Assembly (NCBI GenBank): GCA_002074035.1
Contig: CP012849.1
Coordinates: forward strand, 253,918-317,917
Direction: 5' to 3'
Source: Candidatus Riesia sp. GBBU
Lineage (GTDB): Bacteria; Pseudomonadota; Gammaproteobacteria; Enterobacterales; Enterobacteriaceae
Length of the DNA: 64,000 nt
In this document: one piece after another, positions 22,999-33,139 of the stretch
Layout: each line of letters opens with the position of its first letter
Position numbering within the stretch: the first letter of the stretch is position 1
Notes under the pieces: generated by a model
What the model was told of the DNA's origin: nothing
Seen by the model: the letters and a program-made list of their open reading frames with translations, nothing else
The model's database searches: none
Translations under genes and position numbers: made by a program

Positions 22999-23721
22999 TT
23001 AGCAATGAATCAAAGTTCCTTCATTCTTTCCAAGAACTATACGAAATAAAGCATCCTTCTTGTTAACATTAAAGATATGTACTGGCATATTATAATCTTT
23101 AGCAATTGTAAAAGCTGTTGAATCCATGATTTTTAAATTTTTCTTTATAGCTTCACTATAAGTTAACTTTTTATAAAATTTTGCATTAGAATTTTTTAAA
23201 GGATCAGATGAATACACTCCATCTACTTTTGTAGCTTTTAAAATAGCGTCTGACTCTGTTTCTATTCCTCTTAAACAGGCTGCAGAATCTGTAGTAAACA
23301 ATGGGTTTCCTGTTCCTGCTGATAATATAACTATAATGTTCCTAGAAAGGAAATTTATTGCTTTCTTACAATTATACTGTTCACATATTCCATAAACGAA
23401 CAAAGAAGACATAAGTTCATTTTTTATATGAACTCTATTTAATGTTTCCTGAAAAGCTAATCCATTTATTATAGTAGAGAGCATACCAATTTGATCACTA
23501 ACTACTCTATTTATCCCGTCTTTCACTAAAGATAACCCTCTAAATAAATTTCCACCTCCAATTACAACTCCGATTTGCATTTTTAATCTAGATAGTTTTT
23601 TAATATCTTTAGCTATCCTGTTTAATGTTGAAATTTTAATTCCAAATTTCTTTGATCCTTGAAATATCTCTCCGCTTATTTTAAGTATAATCCTTTTATA
23701 TATTAGTTTTGAAATACGCAT
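22999..23721 (-). CDS. pyrH: UMP kinase
   Basis: Phosphorylates UMP to UDP; a hexameric amino-acid-kinase-fold enzyme. 240 residues (E. coli 241). KRIILKISGE, GVVIGGGNLFRG, LSAGTGNPLFTTDSAACLR and DGVYSSDP are the nucleotide-binding motifs. Placed between tsf and frr as in E. coli. Confidence 0.98.
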   Translation of the reverse strand: MRISKLIYKRIILKISGEIFQGSKKFGIKISTLNRIAKDIKKLSRLKMQIGVVIGGGNLFRGLSLVKDGINRVVSDQIGMLSTIINGLAFQETLNRVHIKNELMSSLFVYGICEQYNCKKAINFLSRNIIVILSAGTGNPLFTTDSAACLRGIETESDAILKATKVDGVYSSDPLKNSNAKFYKKLTYSEAIKKNLKIMDSTAFTIAKDYNMPVHIFNVNKKDALFRIVLGKNEGTLIHC

Positions 23722-23844
23722 AGTAAATTGTTTCTCTACAGAAATATCTAAACATGCTAATAAAGACTATAAACATTTATAATCTATATTTTTACAGTAT
23801 ATTTTTTATAAATTTAGTTAATTAATAAAATTGTCTTAAACAAA

Positions 23845-24660
23845 TTAAAATTTTTTACATTCTGTGTTTTCACATGATTCAAAACGAATAAAATCAATTA
23901 CTTTAATTTTGTTCTCTAATAGAACTTCTTTAACCTTTTTGTTCAATTTAATAATAAATTTTTGTTCCAACAAACATGTTCTTTCAAAGAATTTTTCTAT
24001 TTTTTTAGAAAAAATCTTATTTATATTTTCTTTAGATTCACTATTATTCTTAGATATTAGAGAATAATATTCCATTTTTTCTTTTAAAACATGATTTTGA
24101 ACATCTTTTTTTGATATATACTTTGGTTTACTTGCTGCAATATGCATAGCGATAAATCGAGTTAATTTATTATTAATGTGATTTGTTGAAACTAATACTC
24201 CAATACGGTTTCCATGTACGTATTTTGTAATCATTTCACCAGAAATAACGGATATTCTATTAACTAAAATATTTTCATTAACTTTAGAAATAGTCTTCAT
24301 TCTCTCATCTTCTATAAATTTTGTTACTTCTTTTGAAGTTGATGATCTTTTTGAAATCACTGTTTTTAATAATTTTTTTAAAAATTTTAATACAAGATAG
24401 TTTTTTGAAACGAAATCTGTTTCAGATTGTATCTCAACTAAGACTCCAAAAGTTTTATCCGGAGATAATTCTGCATCTACTATTCCATATTTTGTTGAAT
24501 TTTTAAATTTTCTAGTTGATTTTTCTTTATTTTTTTCATTTATTATTTGAGAAGCAATTTCTAGATTTCCTCTAGAAATAACAAGTGCTTTTTTACATTC
24601 CATTACTCCAGCGCCTGTTAAATTTCTAAGTTGTTTAATCATTTTAACTGTTATAATCAT
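23845..24660 (-). CDS. tsf: Elongation factor Ts
   Basis: Nucleotide exchange factor for EF-Tu. 271 residues (E. coli 283). The N-terminal helical domain has LRNLTGAGVMECKKAL. The EF-Tu contact motif is ETDFVSKN, where the E. coli form is QTDFVAKD. IAMHIAASKPKYI and FIRFESCEN follow. The start ATG is 40 bases after rpsB, so the two are probably co-transcribed. The C-terminal domain is shorter than usual. Confidence 0.97.
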   Translation of the reverse strand: MIITVKMIKQLRNLTGAGVMECKKALVISRGNLEIASQIINEKNKEKSTRKFKNSTKYGIVDAELSPDKTFGVLVEIQSETDFVSKNYLVLKFLKKLLKTVISKRSSTSKEVTKFIEDERMKTISKVNENILVNRISVISGEMITKYVHGNRIGVLVSTNHINNKLTRFIAMHIAASKPKYISKKDVQNHVLKEKMEYYSLISKNNSESKENINKIFSKKIEKFFERTCLLEQKFIIKLNKKVKEVLLENKIKVIDFIRFESCENTECKKF

Positions 24661-24700
24661 TTTGTAGTCGTCATATTTAAAATTTTCATTAAGTTCTATA

Positions 24701-25393
24701 TTAGAATTTTTTTAAATTTTTACTCAGAATCACTGTTTTGACATTTTCTAAGTATAATTTGATTGAACGTATTGCATCATCATTTCCAGGAATAACATAA
24801 TCTACTTCATCTGGATCTGAGTTTGTATCTACTATAGCAAAAACTGGAATTTGCAACTTTTTTGCTTCTTTTATTGCAATTCTTTCATGTTTCGCATCTA
24901 TAACAAACAAAGCATTTGGTAAATCTATCATATCTTTTATTCCACCAAGATTATTTTCTAATTTTTCTAATTTTCTTGTTTTGGTTAGAATTTCTTTCTT
25001 TGTTAATTTGTCAAAAGTTCCATCCTTTTTTTGTTTTTCTAAACTTCTTAGTTTTTTTATAGATTCACGAACTGTTTTCCAATTAGTTAATGTTCCTCCA
25101 AGCCATCTCAAATTCACAAAATACTGACTGCACGAAATTGCAGTTTCTTTTATAAGATTACTAGCAGCTTTTTTAGTACCAACAAACAAAATTTTTCCTT
25201 TACTAAAAGTAATTTTACTAATCTCTTTTAATGCATTTTGGAACATAAAAAGTGTTTTTTCTAGGTCAATAATATGTATTTGATTTTTTTCGCAGAATAT
25301 ATAATTCTTCATCTTTGGATTCCAATACTTTTTTTGATGTCCAAAATGAACGCCTGCTTTAATCATTTTTTTTATTGAAATACTTATATTCAT
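24701..25393 (-). CDS. rpsB: 30S ribosomal protein S2
   Basis: Small-subunit protein that helps recruit S1. 230 residues (E. coli 241). [46 protein letters not shown] and [20 protein letters not shown] are characteristic. First gene of the minus-strand block; map diverges from it across 186 bases. Confidence 0.98.
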   Translation of the reverse strand: MNISISIKKMIKAGVHFGHQKKYWNPKMKNYIFCEKNQIHIIDLEKTLFMFQNALKEISKITFSKGKILFVGTKKAASNLIKETAISCSQYFVNLRWLGGTLTNWKTVRESIKKLRSLEKQKKDGTFDKLTKKEILTKTRKLEKLENNLGGIKDMIDLPNALFVIDAKHERIAIKEAKKLQIPVFAIVDTNSDPDEVDYVIPGNDDAIRSIKLYLENVKTVILSKNLKKF

Positions 25394-25579
25394 AAAATTT
25401 CCTATTTTTAATAATTTCTTATAAGTTTTTATACCATATAAAATATATAAATACTATCCTAATATTTATATTTACATTCTGTAATAAAATATTTTTAATG
25501 TATTGATATTACAAGTAAACTTTAAGATAATTTCAAAAAATTTCTATTATAATTTTAGATAAATATTTCGGAGAAAACT

Positions 25580-26353
25580 TTGAGCATTATAATAAAAACA
25601 TACGAAGAAATTCAAAAAATAAGAATTGCTAGCAGAATTGCAGCTAAAACTTTAGAGTTTATAAAACCTTATATAGTACCTGGAATATCTACAGAAAAAT
25701 TAAATTTAATATGTCATAATCATATTGTAAACTCACAAAAAGCTTTTCCAGGATGTTTAAATTATCATGGATTCCCGAAATCTATTTGTACTTCTGTAAA
25801 TAATACAGTATGTCATGGAATACCTAGAGAGAACGAAATTTTGAGGTCTGGAGATATAATTAATATAGATGTTACAGTAATAAAAAATGGTTTTTATGGA
25901 GATACATCTAAAATGTTCTTTGTTGGAAAAAAAACTAAAGAAGGTAAAAAACTTTGTAAAGTTGCCAAGGACAGTTTATATCTGGCAATAAAAATGGTAA
26001 GACCTGGAATAAGATTACAAAAAATTGGTAAATCTATTCAGGATTTTATAGAAAAAAATAAGTTTTCTGTTGTAAAAGAATATTGTGGGCATGGAATTGG
26101 AAAAAAATTTCATGAAGATCCTCAAATACTGCATTACAACGCGTATGATGGAGGAATAACTTTAAAAGAAGGCATGATTTTTACAATAGAACCAATGGTA
26201 AACTTTGGAAAAGATACAGTTGAGTTAATGGAAGATGGGTGGACTGTAAAAACAAAAGATAATAAATTGTCTGCACAATACGAACACACTTTATCTGTAA
26301 CAAAACATGGATGTGAAATTTTAACCTTACGAGAAGAAGAACGTTTCAACTGA
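25580..26353 (+). CDS. map: Methionine aminopeptidase, TTG start
   Basis: Removes the N-terminal Met from nascent proteins. 257 residues (E. coli 264). The metal ligands of the type I enzyme are all visible: D in NIDVT, D in YGDTS, H in CGHGIG, E in TIEPM and E in YEHT. The start is the TTG at 25580, giving SIIIKTYEEI aligned with E. coli AISIKTPEDI. A GGAG at 25570-25573 lies 6 bases before it. It is divergent from rpsB, as in E. coli. Confidence 0.97.
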   Translation: MSIIIKTYEEIQKIRIASRIAAKTLEFIKPYIVPGISTEKLNLICHNHIVNSQKAFPGCLNYHGFPKSICTSVNNTVCHGIPRENEILRSGDIINIDVTVIKNGFYGDTSKMFFVGKKTKEGKKLCKVAKDSLYLAIKMVRPGIRLQKIGKSIQDFIEKNKFSVVKEYCGHGIGKKFHEDPQILHYNAYDGGITLKEGMIFTIEPMVNFGKDTVELMEDGWTVKTKDNKLSAQYEHTLSVTKHGCEILTLREEERFN

Positions 26354-26374
26354 AAAATTAGTGAAAATAAAATT

Positions 26375-26406
26375 AGTTTTATATGAGAAACAATATAAAA
26401 CTTTTT
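26375..26406 (+). terminator. Intrinsic terminator after map
   Basis: A perfect 10-bp inverted repeat (26375-26384 with 26393-26402) has an 8-base loop and runs into TTTTT and a second T-run. It lies 22 bases after the map stop. The stem has only one G-C pair near its base, so it is weak, but position and T-tract fit. Confidence 0.5.
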
Positions 26407-26412
26407 AATTTT

Positions 26413-27737
26413 TAATCAGATTTTTCTAGAACAGCAATTTTATACATGAAAATACATATTTCATAGTTAACAATATATAAAAAAATATTCTTGTAAGTTT
26501 AATCAAAATATATATTAAATTTTTACTTTTTAATAAAAAATTTTATGTATTCTCTATATAATAGAAATTTTTTAGTTTTAAAGTAATTCAAAACTTTATT
26601 AACAGATTTTAAATCTTTAGTTTTATATGAAATGTTTACATGAAATTTTATAATTACATATTTTTAAATACTTTAAAATTAATTCTATTTATAAACTTTA
26701 GTGTATTTAAACTATTTTTAATAATTTTTTATAAAAAACAATTTCTTAGATTTGCATTTTAAATAATCATTAGTTAGTTTAAAATAATTCACATTTTGAA
26801 GTTATAAACCAATAAACTATAAATCTAACATTACATAGGATTTCTATATATTTTATGGTATTTATATTCAATGTCCTGTAGAGAATTTATTTTGTAAACA
26901 ACATAGGCATTTATACTAGTAATATTGCAATATTTGATTTTAATATAAGTCTTAAAGATTATATAAGATATAATTATTTATAATGGATGTAATTTTATCA
27001 AACAGCATATCAAATATTTTTATATATTACATAAATTTTTATTAGATTGATTGATTACATTATTTACTACTTTTACCGAAGATTACTGTTTAAATTAGAA
27101 TATATTTATTCAAAATTTTAACACTTTAAACAATATAGATCTATATTAATATGTTTATTCAGATGCACAATTAATTTATATTAATTTCAGATTTATTATA
27201 AGGCAATTTATATAGTAAAAATTATTCAATTAGTTGTATCTCTGAAAGAAATTATAAATGTATAAGAAATATTAATAAACTAGAAATTCTATATATTATA
27301 AAAACTATATAATAAAATAATTTGATTTTATTCTAAAAATAGACAAAATAAATTCTATTGTTAAATTTAGTTTCAAAACTATTAAGTTTCTATTCCAATA
27401 GAAATATTGTCCAATTTTTGGATGTCTATGAAATTGAAAAATACAAGTTTATTCTATATAAAAAATTTTAGTAAAAAAATTTTGAAGTTTTATCTGAATA
27501 ACCTAAAGTATATATTACTCCTAAATAATATTTTCTAAATTCTTATAAGTTGACAATATAAAATATTGTTAGAAGATGATAGTCTTTTATTTACTGACAG
27601 ACCTTTAAAAGGTATAAAGTTTTTATGTAAGTTTAGCAGAGGAATATTTGATACTAAATGTAGTTTTATTTTCTTTGTACAAATATCTATTTTATTAAAG
27701 AAATTAATTTATTTTTGTAAACTAAATTTCAGAAAAT
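26413..27737. other. Long gene-free A+T-rich stretch between map and thyA
   Basis: About 1.3 kb with stop codons in all frames, no convincing start plus Shine-Dalgarno, no tRNA fold and no G+C-richer island that would suggest a structural RNA. A 60-codon frame at 27566 has no recognisable family and overlaps thyA. glnD and dapD follow map in E. coli, and no remnant of either could be recognised. Most likely the eroded site of lost genes. Confidence 0.6.
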
Positions 27738-28589
27738 TTAGATCGTGAATGGATATTTAATTTCTTCATGAAATTTATATCCAATAACTTTAAAATCACT
27801 TGGATGAACCCAAGTTTCTATGTCTTTTAGAGTTTTTATATTTTTATTAATCTTTAATTTTGGAATAGGATAAGGAATTCTTTTAAGTTGTATATTCTTC
27901 ATTATTTGTAATTGATTTTCGTAAATATGAGCGTTTATTATTTTATGAAAAACCTTTCCTGGTTTGTTATCAGTTATTTTTGCTATTAATGCTAGCAATA
28001 CAAAACATTGTATTTGATTAAAATTTAATCCAAGTGGAACATCACAACTTCTTTGATATGATGTTAAATATAATTTTTTATTAAAAATAGAAAAAGTATG
28101 CGTATGCATGCAAGGTCTAATACATCCTAACTCTAACTCTCCAGGATTATAAAAAGTTATAATCTCTGCTCTATCATCAATCTTCTTAGATAAGTTATTA
28201 ATTACTTTCTTAAATTGATCTAGTAGAGTTCCATCAGGTCTTTTCCAGGATCTTCCTTGCACACCATATACTCTTCCCATATCATCTTTTCCTTTTCTAT
28301 TTGGATTGTTTCTCCAATCTAAGTTCTCATTGGCGTTGTTATCCCATACATTACATCCGATTTTTCTAAATTGTTTTGCACTGGAATAACCTCTTATATG
28401 TCCTAAAATTTCTGCAATTGCAGATTTATAAAAACTTTTTCTTGTAGTTATCAAAGGAAATTTATTATTTTCAACATCATATTCTAAATCTGCATTAATA
28501 ATTGTTAAACAATTCTTTCCTGTTCTTCCATTCTTTACCCATTTTCCTTTTTTTATTATTTTTTCACATAATTTTAGATATTGCTTCAT
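27738..28589 (-). CDS. thyA: Thymidylate synthase
   Basis: Makes dTMP from dUMP, oxidising methylene-THF to DHF, so it depends on dihydrofolate reductase (folA, broken in this window). 283 residues, longer than the 264 of E. coli. The catalytic Cys is in [36 protein letters not shown] and NAHIYENQL are the substrate-binding motifs. It resembles the longer gammaproteobacterial variant seen, as I recall, in vibrios and some Enterobacterales, not E. coli ThyA. It sits 22 bases after lgt, the same pairing as in E. coli. Confidence 0.96.
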   Translation of the reverse strand: MKQYLKLCEKIIKKGKWVKNGRTGKNCLTIINADLEYDVENNKFPLITTRKSFYKSAIAEILGHIRGYSSAKQFRKIGCNVWDNNANENLDWRNNPNRKGKDDMGRVYGVQGRSWKRPDGTLLDQFKKVINNLSKKIDDRAEIITFYNPGELELGCIRPCMHTHTFSIFNKKLYLTSYQRSCDVPLGLNFNQIQCFVLLALIAKITDNKPGKVFHKIINAHIYENQLQIMKNIQLKRIPYPIPKLKINKNIKTLKDIETWVHPSDFKVIGYKFHEEIKYPFTI

Positions 28590-28611
28590 AATTAAATAAC
28601 TTAAAATTCTT

Positions 28612-29451
28612 TCAAAATATTTTTTTTTTAGTAAAAACTAATAAAGTTAATCCAAAAAAAATCATTGGAAACGATAAAAGTTGCCCCATACTTATCTTAT
28701 CAAAGATAAGTCCTATTTGTGAGTCCTCTTGTCTAAACAGTTCTGAAATTATGCGAAGTAATCCATAGAATATTAGAAATATACCAGAAATTACTCCATG
28801 TCTGACATGTTTTTTCACAAACACGTTCAATATTATAAAAAGTAAAAAACCTTCTAAAAACATTTCGTATAATTGAGAAGGATGTCTAGGAAGCGATCCA
28901 TATTTTTCAAAAATTGGAATTAAAGAGTTATTTTTTTCAATTATTTTTATATCATCATAAATAGATTTAGGAAAAAAACAGAAAAATTTTGTGTTTAATG
29001 TAACTTTACCCCATAATTCTCCATTGATAAAATTTCCAAGTCTTCCTAATCCTATTCCTAAAGGAATTAATGGAGCAATAAAATCAGAAATATAGAAAAA
29101 TTTTATATTCATCTTTTTACTATATATTGAAATAAAAATTAAAATTCCAATAAACCCACCGTGAAAAGACATTCCTCCAGTCCATATCTTGAAAATCCAA
29201 ATAGGATTTGCTATAAAGAAAGTAGGTTTATAAAATATAATATAACCTATTCTTCCACCAATTAGAATACATATGAAACCAATATAAAAAAATTTCTCCA
29301 TTTCTTTGGTTTCCCAATAGAAACATAAATTTTTTCTTCTTATTTTTGCTGTTTTAAGAGAGTAAATAAATCCTACTGCATATAAAATTCCATACCAATA
29401 TATAAAAAATGGACCTAATGATATTGCAACTGGATCAAAATTAATATACAT
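28612..29451 (-). CDS. lgt: Prolipoprotein diacylglyceryl transferase
   Basis: Inner-membrane enzyme that moves diacylglycerol from phosphatidylglycerol to the lipobox Cys, the first step of lipoprotein maturation. 279 residues (E. coli 291), with about seven hydrophobic segments. GGMSFHGGF contains the essential His, [13 protein letters not shown] the essential Arg, and RHPSQLYE the third motif. First gene of the lgt-thyA pair, divergent from thiB. Confidence 0.96.
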   Translation of the reverse strand: MYINFDPVAISLGPFFIYWYGILYAVGFIYSLKTAKIRRKNLCFYWETKEMEKFFYIGFICILIGGRIGYIIFYKPTFFIANPIWIFKIWTGGMSFHGGFIGILIFISIYSKKMNIKFFYISDFIAPLIPLGIGLGRLGNFINGELWGKVTLNTKFFCFFPKSIYDDIKIIEKNNSLIPIFEKYGSLPRHPSQLYEMFLEGFLLFIILNVFVKKHVRHGVISGIFLIFYGLLRIISELFRQEDSQIGLIFDKISMGQLLSFPMIFFGLTLLVFTKKKIF

Positions 29452-29686
29452 ATTGTTTATTTATTTTAATAATAGTAATCATATTCAAATATTTTATGTC
29501 TTGTCTAATAAATAAAAATTTTTTTATACAACAAAAATTATTTATTATTTAACATTTTAGATATTTTAATAAAAAAAATGTATATTAGACAATTAAATTT
29601 CAAGTTTGTTTGCAGTTTTCTAGACTTAGAAATTTAAGTTTTATTTTGTTTAATAGAAAATTTAATTTACCATTTGAAGATTCAAT

Positions 29687-30694
29687 ATGAAAAATTATAA
29701 AATTTTTTTGTTAAAAGTGATAACATTCTTATTTATTTTTATGTTTTTTCATACAATATATTCTATCCCTACATTAACTATATATATATATAATTCATTT
29801 TTATCAGAATTGGATTCAAATTTAAAAATTAAATCTTATTTTGAAAAAATTAACAAATGTAAACTAAAGTTTGTTGGTTTAGGTCAAAGTAGAACTATAT
29901 TAAGTAAGCTAATAATGGAAGGTAAAAAAAGTAAAGCTGATATTATTATGGGACTTGATAATAACTCAATAGAACTTGCAAAAAACACAAATTTGTTTTT
30001 AAAAAGTGATATAGAAGTAAAAAAACTAAAATTACCATTTACATGGGATAATAATACGTTTATACCATACAGTTATGGATATTATTCTTTTATCTATAAT
30101 ATAGATAAACTAGGTAAAATTCCTAGGAATTTTAATGAGTTATTAAATTCTAAATCAGAATGGAAAATTATTTATCAAGATCCACGGATCAGTAGTACTG
30201 GATTTGGATTGTTACTTTGGATACAAAAAATTTATGGAGAAAAAAGTAATATTGCATGGAAAAAAATTTCTCAAAAAACTGTGACTATTACAAAAGGTTG
30301 GGGAGAGTCTTACAGATTATTTTCAAAGGGAGAAAGTGATCTTCTGTTAAGTTACACGACATCAATTGGATTCGATTTAATTAACAGAAATAAAAAGAGA
30401 TACGGAGTTATTTTGTTCGAAGATGGACACTACATTCAAATCGAATTAATAGCAATGCTTAAAAATAGTAAAAATCAAGAATTATCAAAAAAATTTATAA
30501 ACTTTGTTATATCTCCATATTTTCAGAAATTTCTTACAGAAAATCATTGGATGTATCCTGTCATTAGTATAAAACTACCAAAAGTATACACAAAAATACC
30601 ATCTCCTTTAAAACATTTTCAGTTTAATTATGATTATATTGAAAAAAACAGAGAAAAATGGATAAATTCATGGAGAAACTCCATCATTCGATAA
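29687..30694 (+). CDS. thiB: Thiamine-binding periplasmic protein
   Basis: Captures thiamine, TMP and TPP in the periplasm for the ThiPQ transporter. 335 residues (E. coli 327). A signal peptide covers about residues 1-26. The mature part has LTIYIYNSF, KSKADIIMGLDNN, FIPYSYGYYSFIYN, IYQDPR, TVTITKGWGESY and LLSYTTS, all matching TbpA. Its 3' end overlaps thiP by 37 bases. The 235-base leader shows no TPP riboswitch (no CTGAGA and no second conserved loop), although E. coli thiBPQ has one. Confidence 0.96.
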   Translation: MKNYKIFLLKVITFLFIFMFFHTIYSIPTLTIYIYNSFLSELDSNLKIKSYFEKINKCKLKFVGLGQSRTILSKLIMEGKKSKADIIMGLDNNSIELAKNTNLFLKSDIEVKKLKLPFTWDNNTFIPYSYGYYSFIYNIDKLGKIPRNFNELLNSKSEWKIIYQDPRISSTGFGLLLWIQKIYGEKSNIAWKKISQKTVTITKGWGESYRLFSKGESDLLLSYTTSIGFDLINRNKKRYGVILFEDGHYIQIELIAMLKNSKNQELSKKFINFVISPYFQKFLTENHWMYPVISIKLPKVYTKIPSPLKHFQFNYDYIEKNREKWINSWRNSIIR

Positions 30695-32280
30695 GAGTTC
30701 CGTATAATTTACTTGTTATTGGGTTATTAACGTTTACATTTTTAATTTTAGTTCTAATCTTAATATTTTATAGTTTTATATTTTATATAAATAAAATAGA
30801 TTTTATAGGGTTCTTCAATATTGAAAATATATTCGATGTCTTTTATTTCACTTTTTGGCAATCTTTGTTAACTGCTTTTTTTTCTATTTGTTTATCTATA
30901 ATAGTTGTAAAATCTCTGTCTTATGATAATTTTTTTACTAAATTTTTAATTTTACTCTTATCTACAGTATCTGTACTACCTACTGTTATAGTAGTATTCG
31001 GTATACTGAATGTATATGGAAGAAATGGATTAGTATCTAAAATACTAAATTTTTTTGGAATAGAGTATAAATATACAATTTATGGTGTACACGGAGTTAT
31101 ATTTACGAACATATTTTTGAATATTCCATTAGCTATTCACTCATTTCATAATTCATTAAATGAAATATCAATTGAACAAAAAAAGATCATGGTTTTATTA
31201 AACATGACCAAATGGAAACAATTTAAATTTATTGAATGGACTTATATAAAAAGACAGATACCAATTACTTTTTCTTTGATATTTATATCTTGTTTTACAA
31301 ATTTTACTGTTCCACTAATAATTGGAGGAGGTCCTTCATCAACTACAATAGAAATTTCTATATATCAATCACTGAATTATGAATTTAATTTCAGTAAGAC
31401 TGCGATATTATCAGTTATTCATATTACATGCTGCTTTGTAATAATATTAATGAATAAAAAATCTATTGATCATAATGTTTTACTTTCTAGAAGCTATTTG
31501 TTTGAAAAAGATAAGAATTATTATTTATGGAATAAATTTGAAAGTTTAGACAAGATAAAACATTTTTTTATTATCTTATTTTTTTTGCCACCGATATTAT
31601 CAATTATTCTAGAAGTAGAATATAAAAATTTGTTTTGTTTATTAAAAAATAAAATATTTCTTATTTCTCTTGTGAATTCCTGTTATATATCGACGATTTC
31701 TGGTATATTCTGTATTTTTTTTAGTATTTTAGTATTACGTAGTAATATAGAATTAAGATTTTATAATTTTAAAAAATTATATATTTTAATAGATTTAATA
31801 AGTCTATTAATTTCCACTATACCAAGTTTAGTATTTTCAATTAGTATTTTTTTTATTTGTAGTATTTTTGATTTTTTTAATTTCTTCCCAAATTTTGCTT
31901 TTATTATTAGTAATATGTTTACTTGTTTTCCATATGCAATAAAAATGTTAAAAAATCCAATGAATGAAATATCTTCACAATATAGGTTTTTATGTCTTTC
32001 TTTGAACATTAGTGAAATAAAAAAATTTTTCCTAATTGAAATAAAAGTATTGAAATATCTAATTATAGAAACTTTTATATTTTCTTTTTTATTATCTATT
32101 GGAAACTTTGGAGCTATTTCAATATTGAAACATGGAAAACAAACTTTATTACATTATTTATATAATCAATTAAATACATATCATGATGATAATGCTTCAG
32201 GTACAATATTCATAATATTTACGCTATATTTATTTTTGTTTGTTTTGTTAAATTATCTCAAAAAATTAAGAAATGATTAG
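30658..32280 (+). CDS. thiP: Thiamine ABC transporter permease
   Basis: Inner-membrane permease, 540 residues (E. coli 536), with about twelve hydrophobic segments in two homologous halves. The coupling motif of the first half is LNMTKWKQFKFIEW, followed by GGGPSSTTIEISIYQSL; the second half has LSLNISEIKKFFLIE and LSIGNFGAIS. It starts within thiB (ATG at 30658; a second ATG at 30670 is possible) and overlaps thiQ by 8 bases. Confidence 0.95.
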   Translation: MDKFMEKLHHSIRVPYNLLVIGLLTFTFLILVLILIFYSFIFYINKIDFIGFFNIENIFDVFYFTFWQSLLTAFFSICLSIIVVKSLSYDNFFTKFLILLLSTVSVLPTVIVVFGILNVYGRNGLVSKILNFFGIEYKYTIYGVHGVIFTNIFLNIPLAIHSFHNSLNEISIEQKKIMVLLNMTKWKQFKFIEWTYIKRQIPITFSLIFISCFTNFTVPLIIGGGPSSTTIEISIYQSLNYEFNFSKTAILSVIHITCCFVIILMNKKSIDHNVLLSRSYLFEKDKNYYLWNKFESLDKIKHFFIILFFLPPILSIILEVEYKNLFCLLKNKIFLISLVNSCYISTISGIFCIFFSILVLRSNIELRFYNFKKLYILIDLISLLISTIPSLVFSISIFFICSIFDFFNFFPNFAFIISNMFTCFPYAIKMLKNPMNEISSQYRFLCLSLNISEIKKFFLIEIKVLKYLIIETFIFSFLLSIGNFGAISILKHGKQTLLHYLYNQLNTYHDDNASGTIFIIFTLYLFLFVLLNYLKKLRND

Positions 32281-32956
32281 ATTTGAAAAAGTTTATTATA
32301 AATACAATAAAAACAAAAAGATGAAATTTGATTTTACAATAAATAACAATGAGAAAGTTGCTATATTTGGAAAAAGTGGATCTGGAAAAAGTACTTTGTT
32401 AAAATTAATATCTGGATTTCAACATCCAAATTTTGGAAAAATTTTAATAAACAAAGAAAATCATACATACACACTTCCAAACAAAAGACCTGTGTCTTTT
32501 TTACTACAAGAAAATAATTTATTTTCACATTTAACAATTTGGCAAAATATTTCTCTAGGTATTTCAAATAGATTTTTCTTAAATAAGAAAGAAAAAAGAA
32601 AAATTTATGAAATATTAAAGAAATTTCAATTATTTGAATACAAAGATCATTTACCGTCTCAAATTTCTGGTGGACAACGTCAGTGTGCTTCATTAATTCG
32701 TACTTTAATAAGAGATAAAGAAATCTTGTTGTTAGATGAACCTTTTTCTAATCTGGATTTTAAACTACATGACAAGTTTTTGAAATACATTAAAAAAATT
32801 CAAGAAATAAAAAGATCTATTTTAATTATGGTGTCACACAACTTAGATGATATTTTTAAAATAACAAATCGCGTTATTGTTATTTCCAAAGGAAAAATCA
32901 TTTATGATGGTGATAATATTTCGTTTTGTAAATGTTTGAAATATTTACATTTTTAA
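32273..32956 (+). CDS. thiQ: Thiamine ABC transporter ATP-binding protein
   Basis: ATPase of the thiamine importer. 227 residues. Walker A is GKSGSGKST (about 34-42), Q-loop LLQENNLFSHLT, signature ISGGQRQ (an Ile variant of LSGGQ), Walker B ILLLDEP, D-loop SNLD and switch His MVSHN. All motifs for ATP hydrolysis are present. Last gene of thiBPQ; pdxA follows after 183 bases. Confidence 0.96.
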   Translation: MIRFEKVYYKYNKNKKMKFDFTINNNEKVAIFGKSGSGKSTLLKLISGFQHPNFGKILINKENHTYTLPNKRPVSFLLQENNLFSHLTIWQNISLGISNRFFLNKKEKRKIYEILKKFQLFEYKDHLPSQISGGQRQCASLIRTLIRDKEILLLDEPFSNLDFKLHDKFLKYIKKIQEIKRSILIMVSHNLDDIFKITNRVIVISKGKIIYDGDNISFCKCLKYLHF

Positions 32957-33139
32957 ATTAAAGTTACGAGAATATTAATATTTTCAGATAAAAACAAAAA
33001 TTGTATAATTCAGAATAGTTTATAATACAACTTTTTATAAAAAAAGTAACTCTTATAAAAGAGTTGTTGAATAATTTCAATGTAAAACTAAATTAAAATA
33101 TGAATTATATTTTTTAACCAAAAAAGTTTAAGATCATAA

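Noticed and set aside
29501-29592. 10-bp inverted repeat (29501-29510 with 29583-29592) before thiB
   Set aside because: Arms are 72 bases apart and A+T-rich; chance expectation in a 235-base spacer is not small.
33028-33065. Two small hairpins between thiQ and pdxA
   Set aside because: The second (7-bp stem, 33048-33065) lacks a following T-run and the first is only A/T; neither is a convincing terminator.
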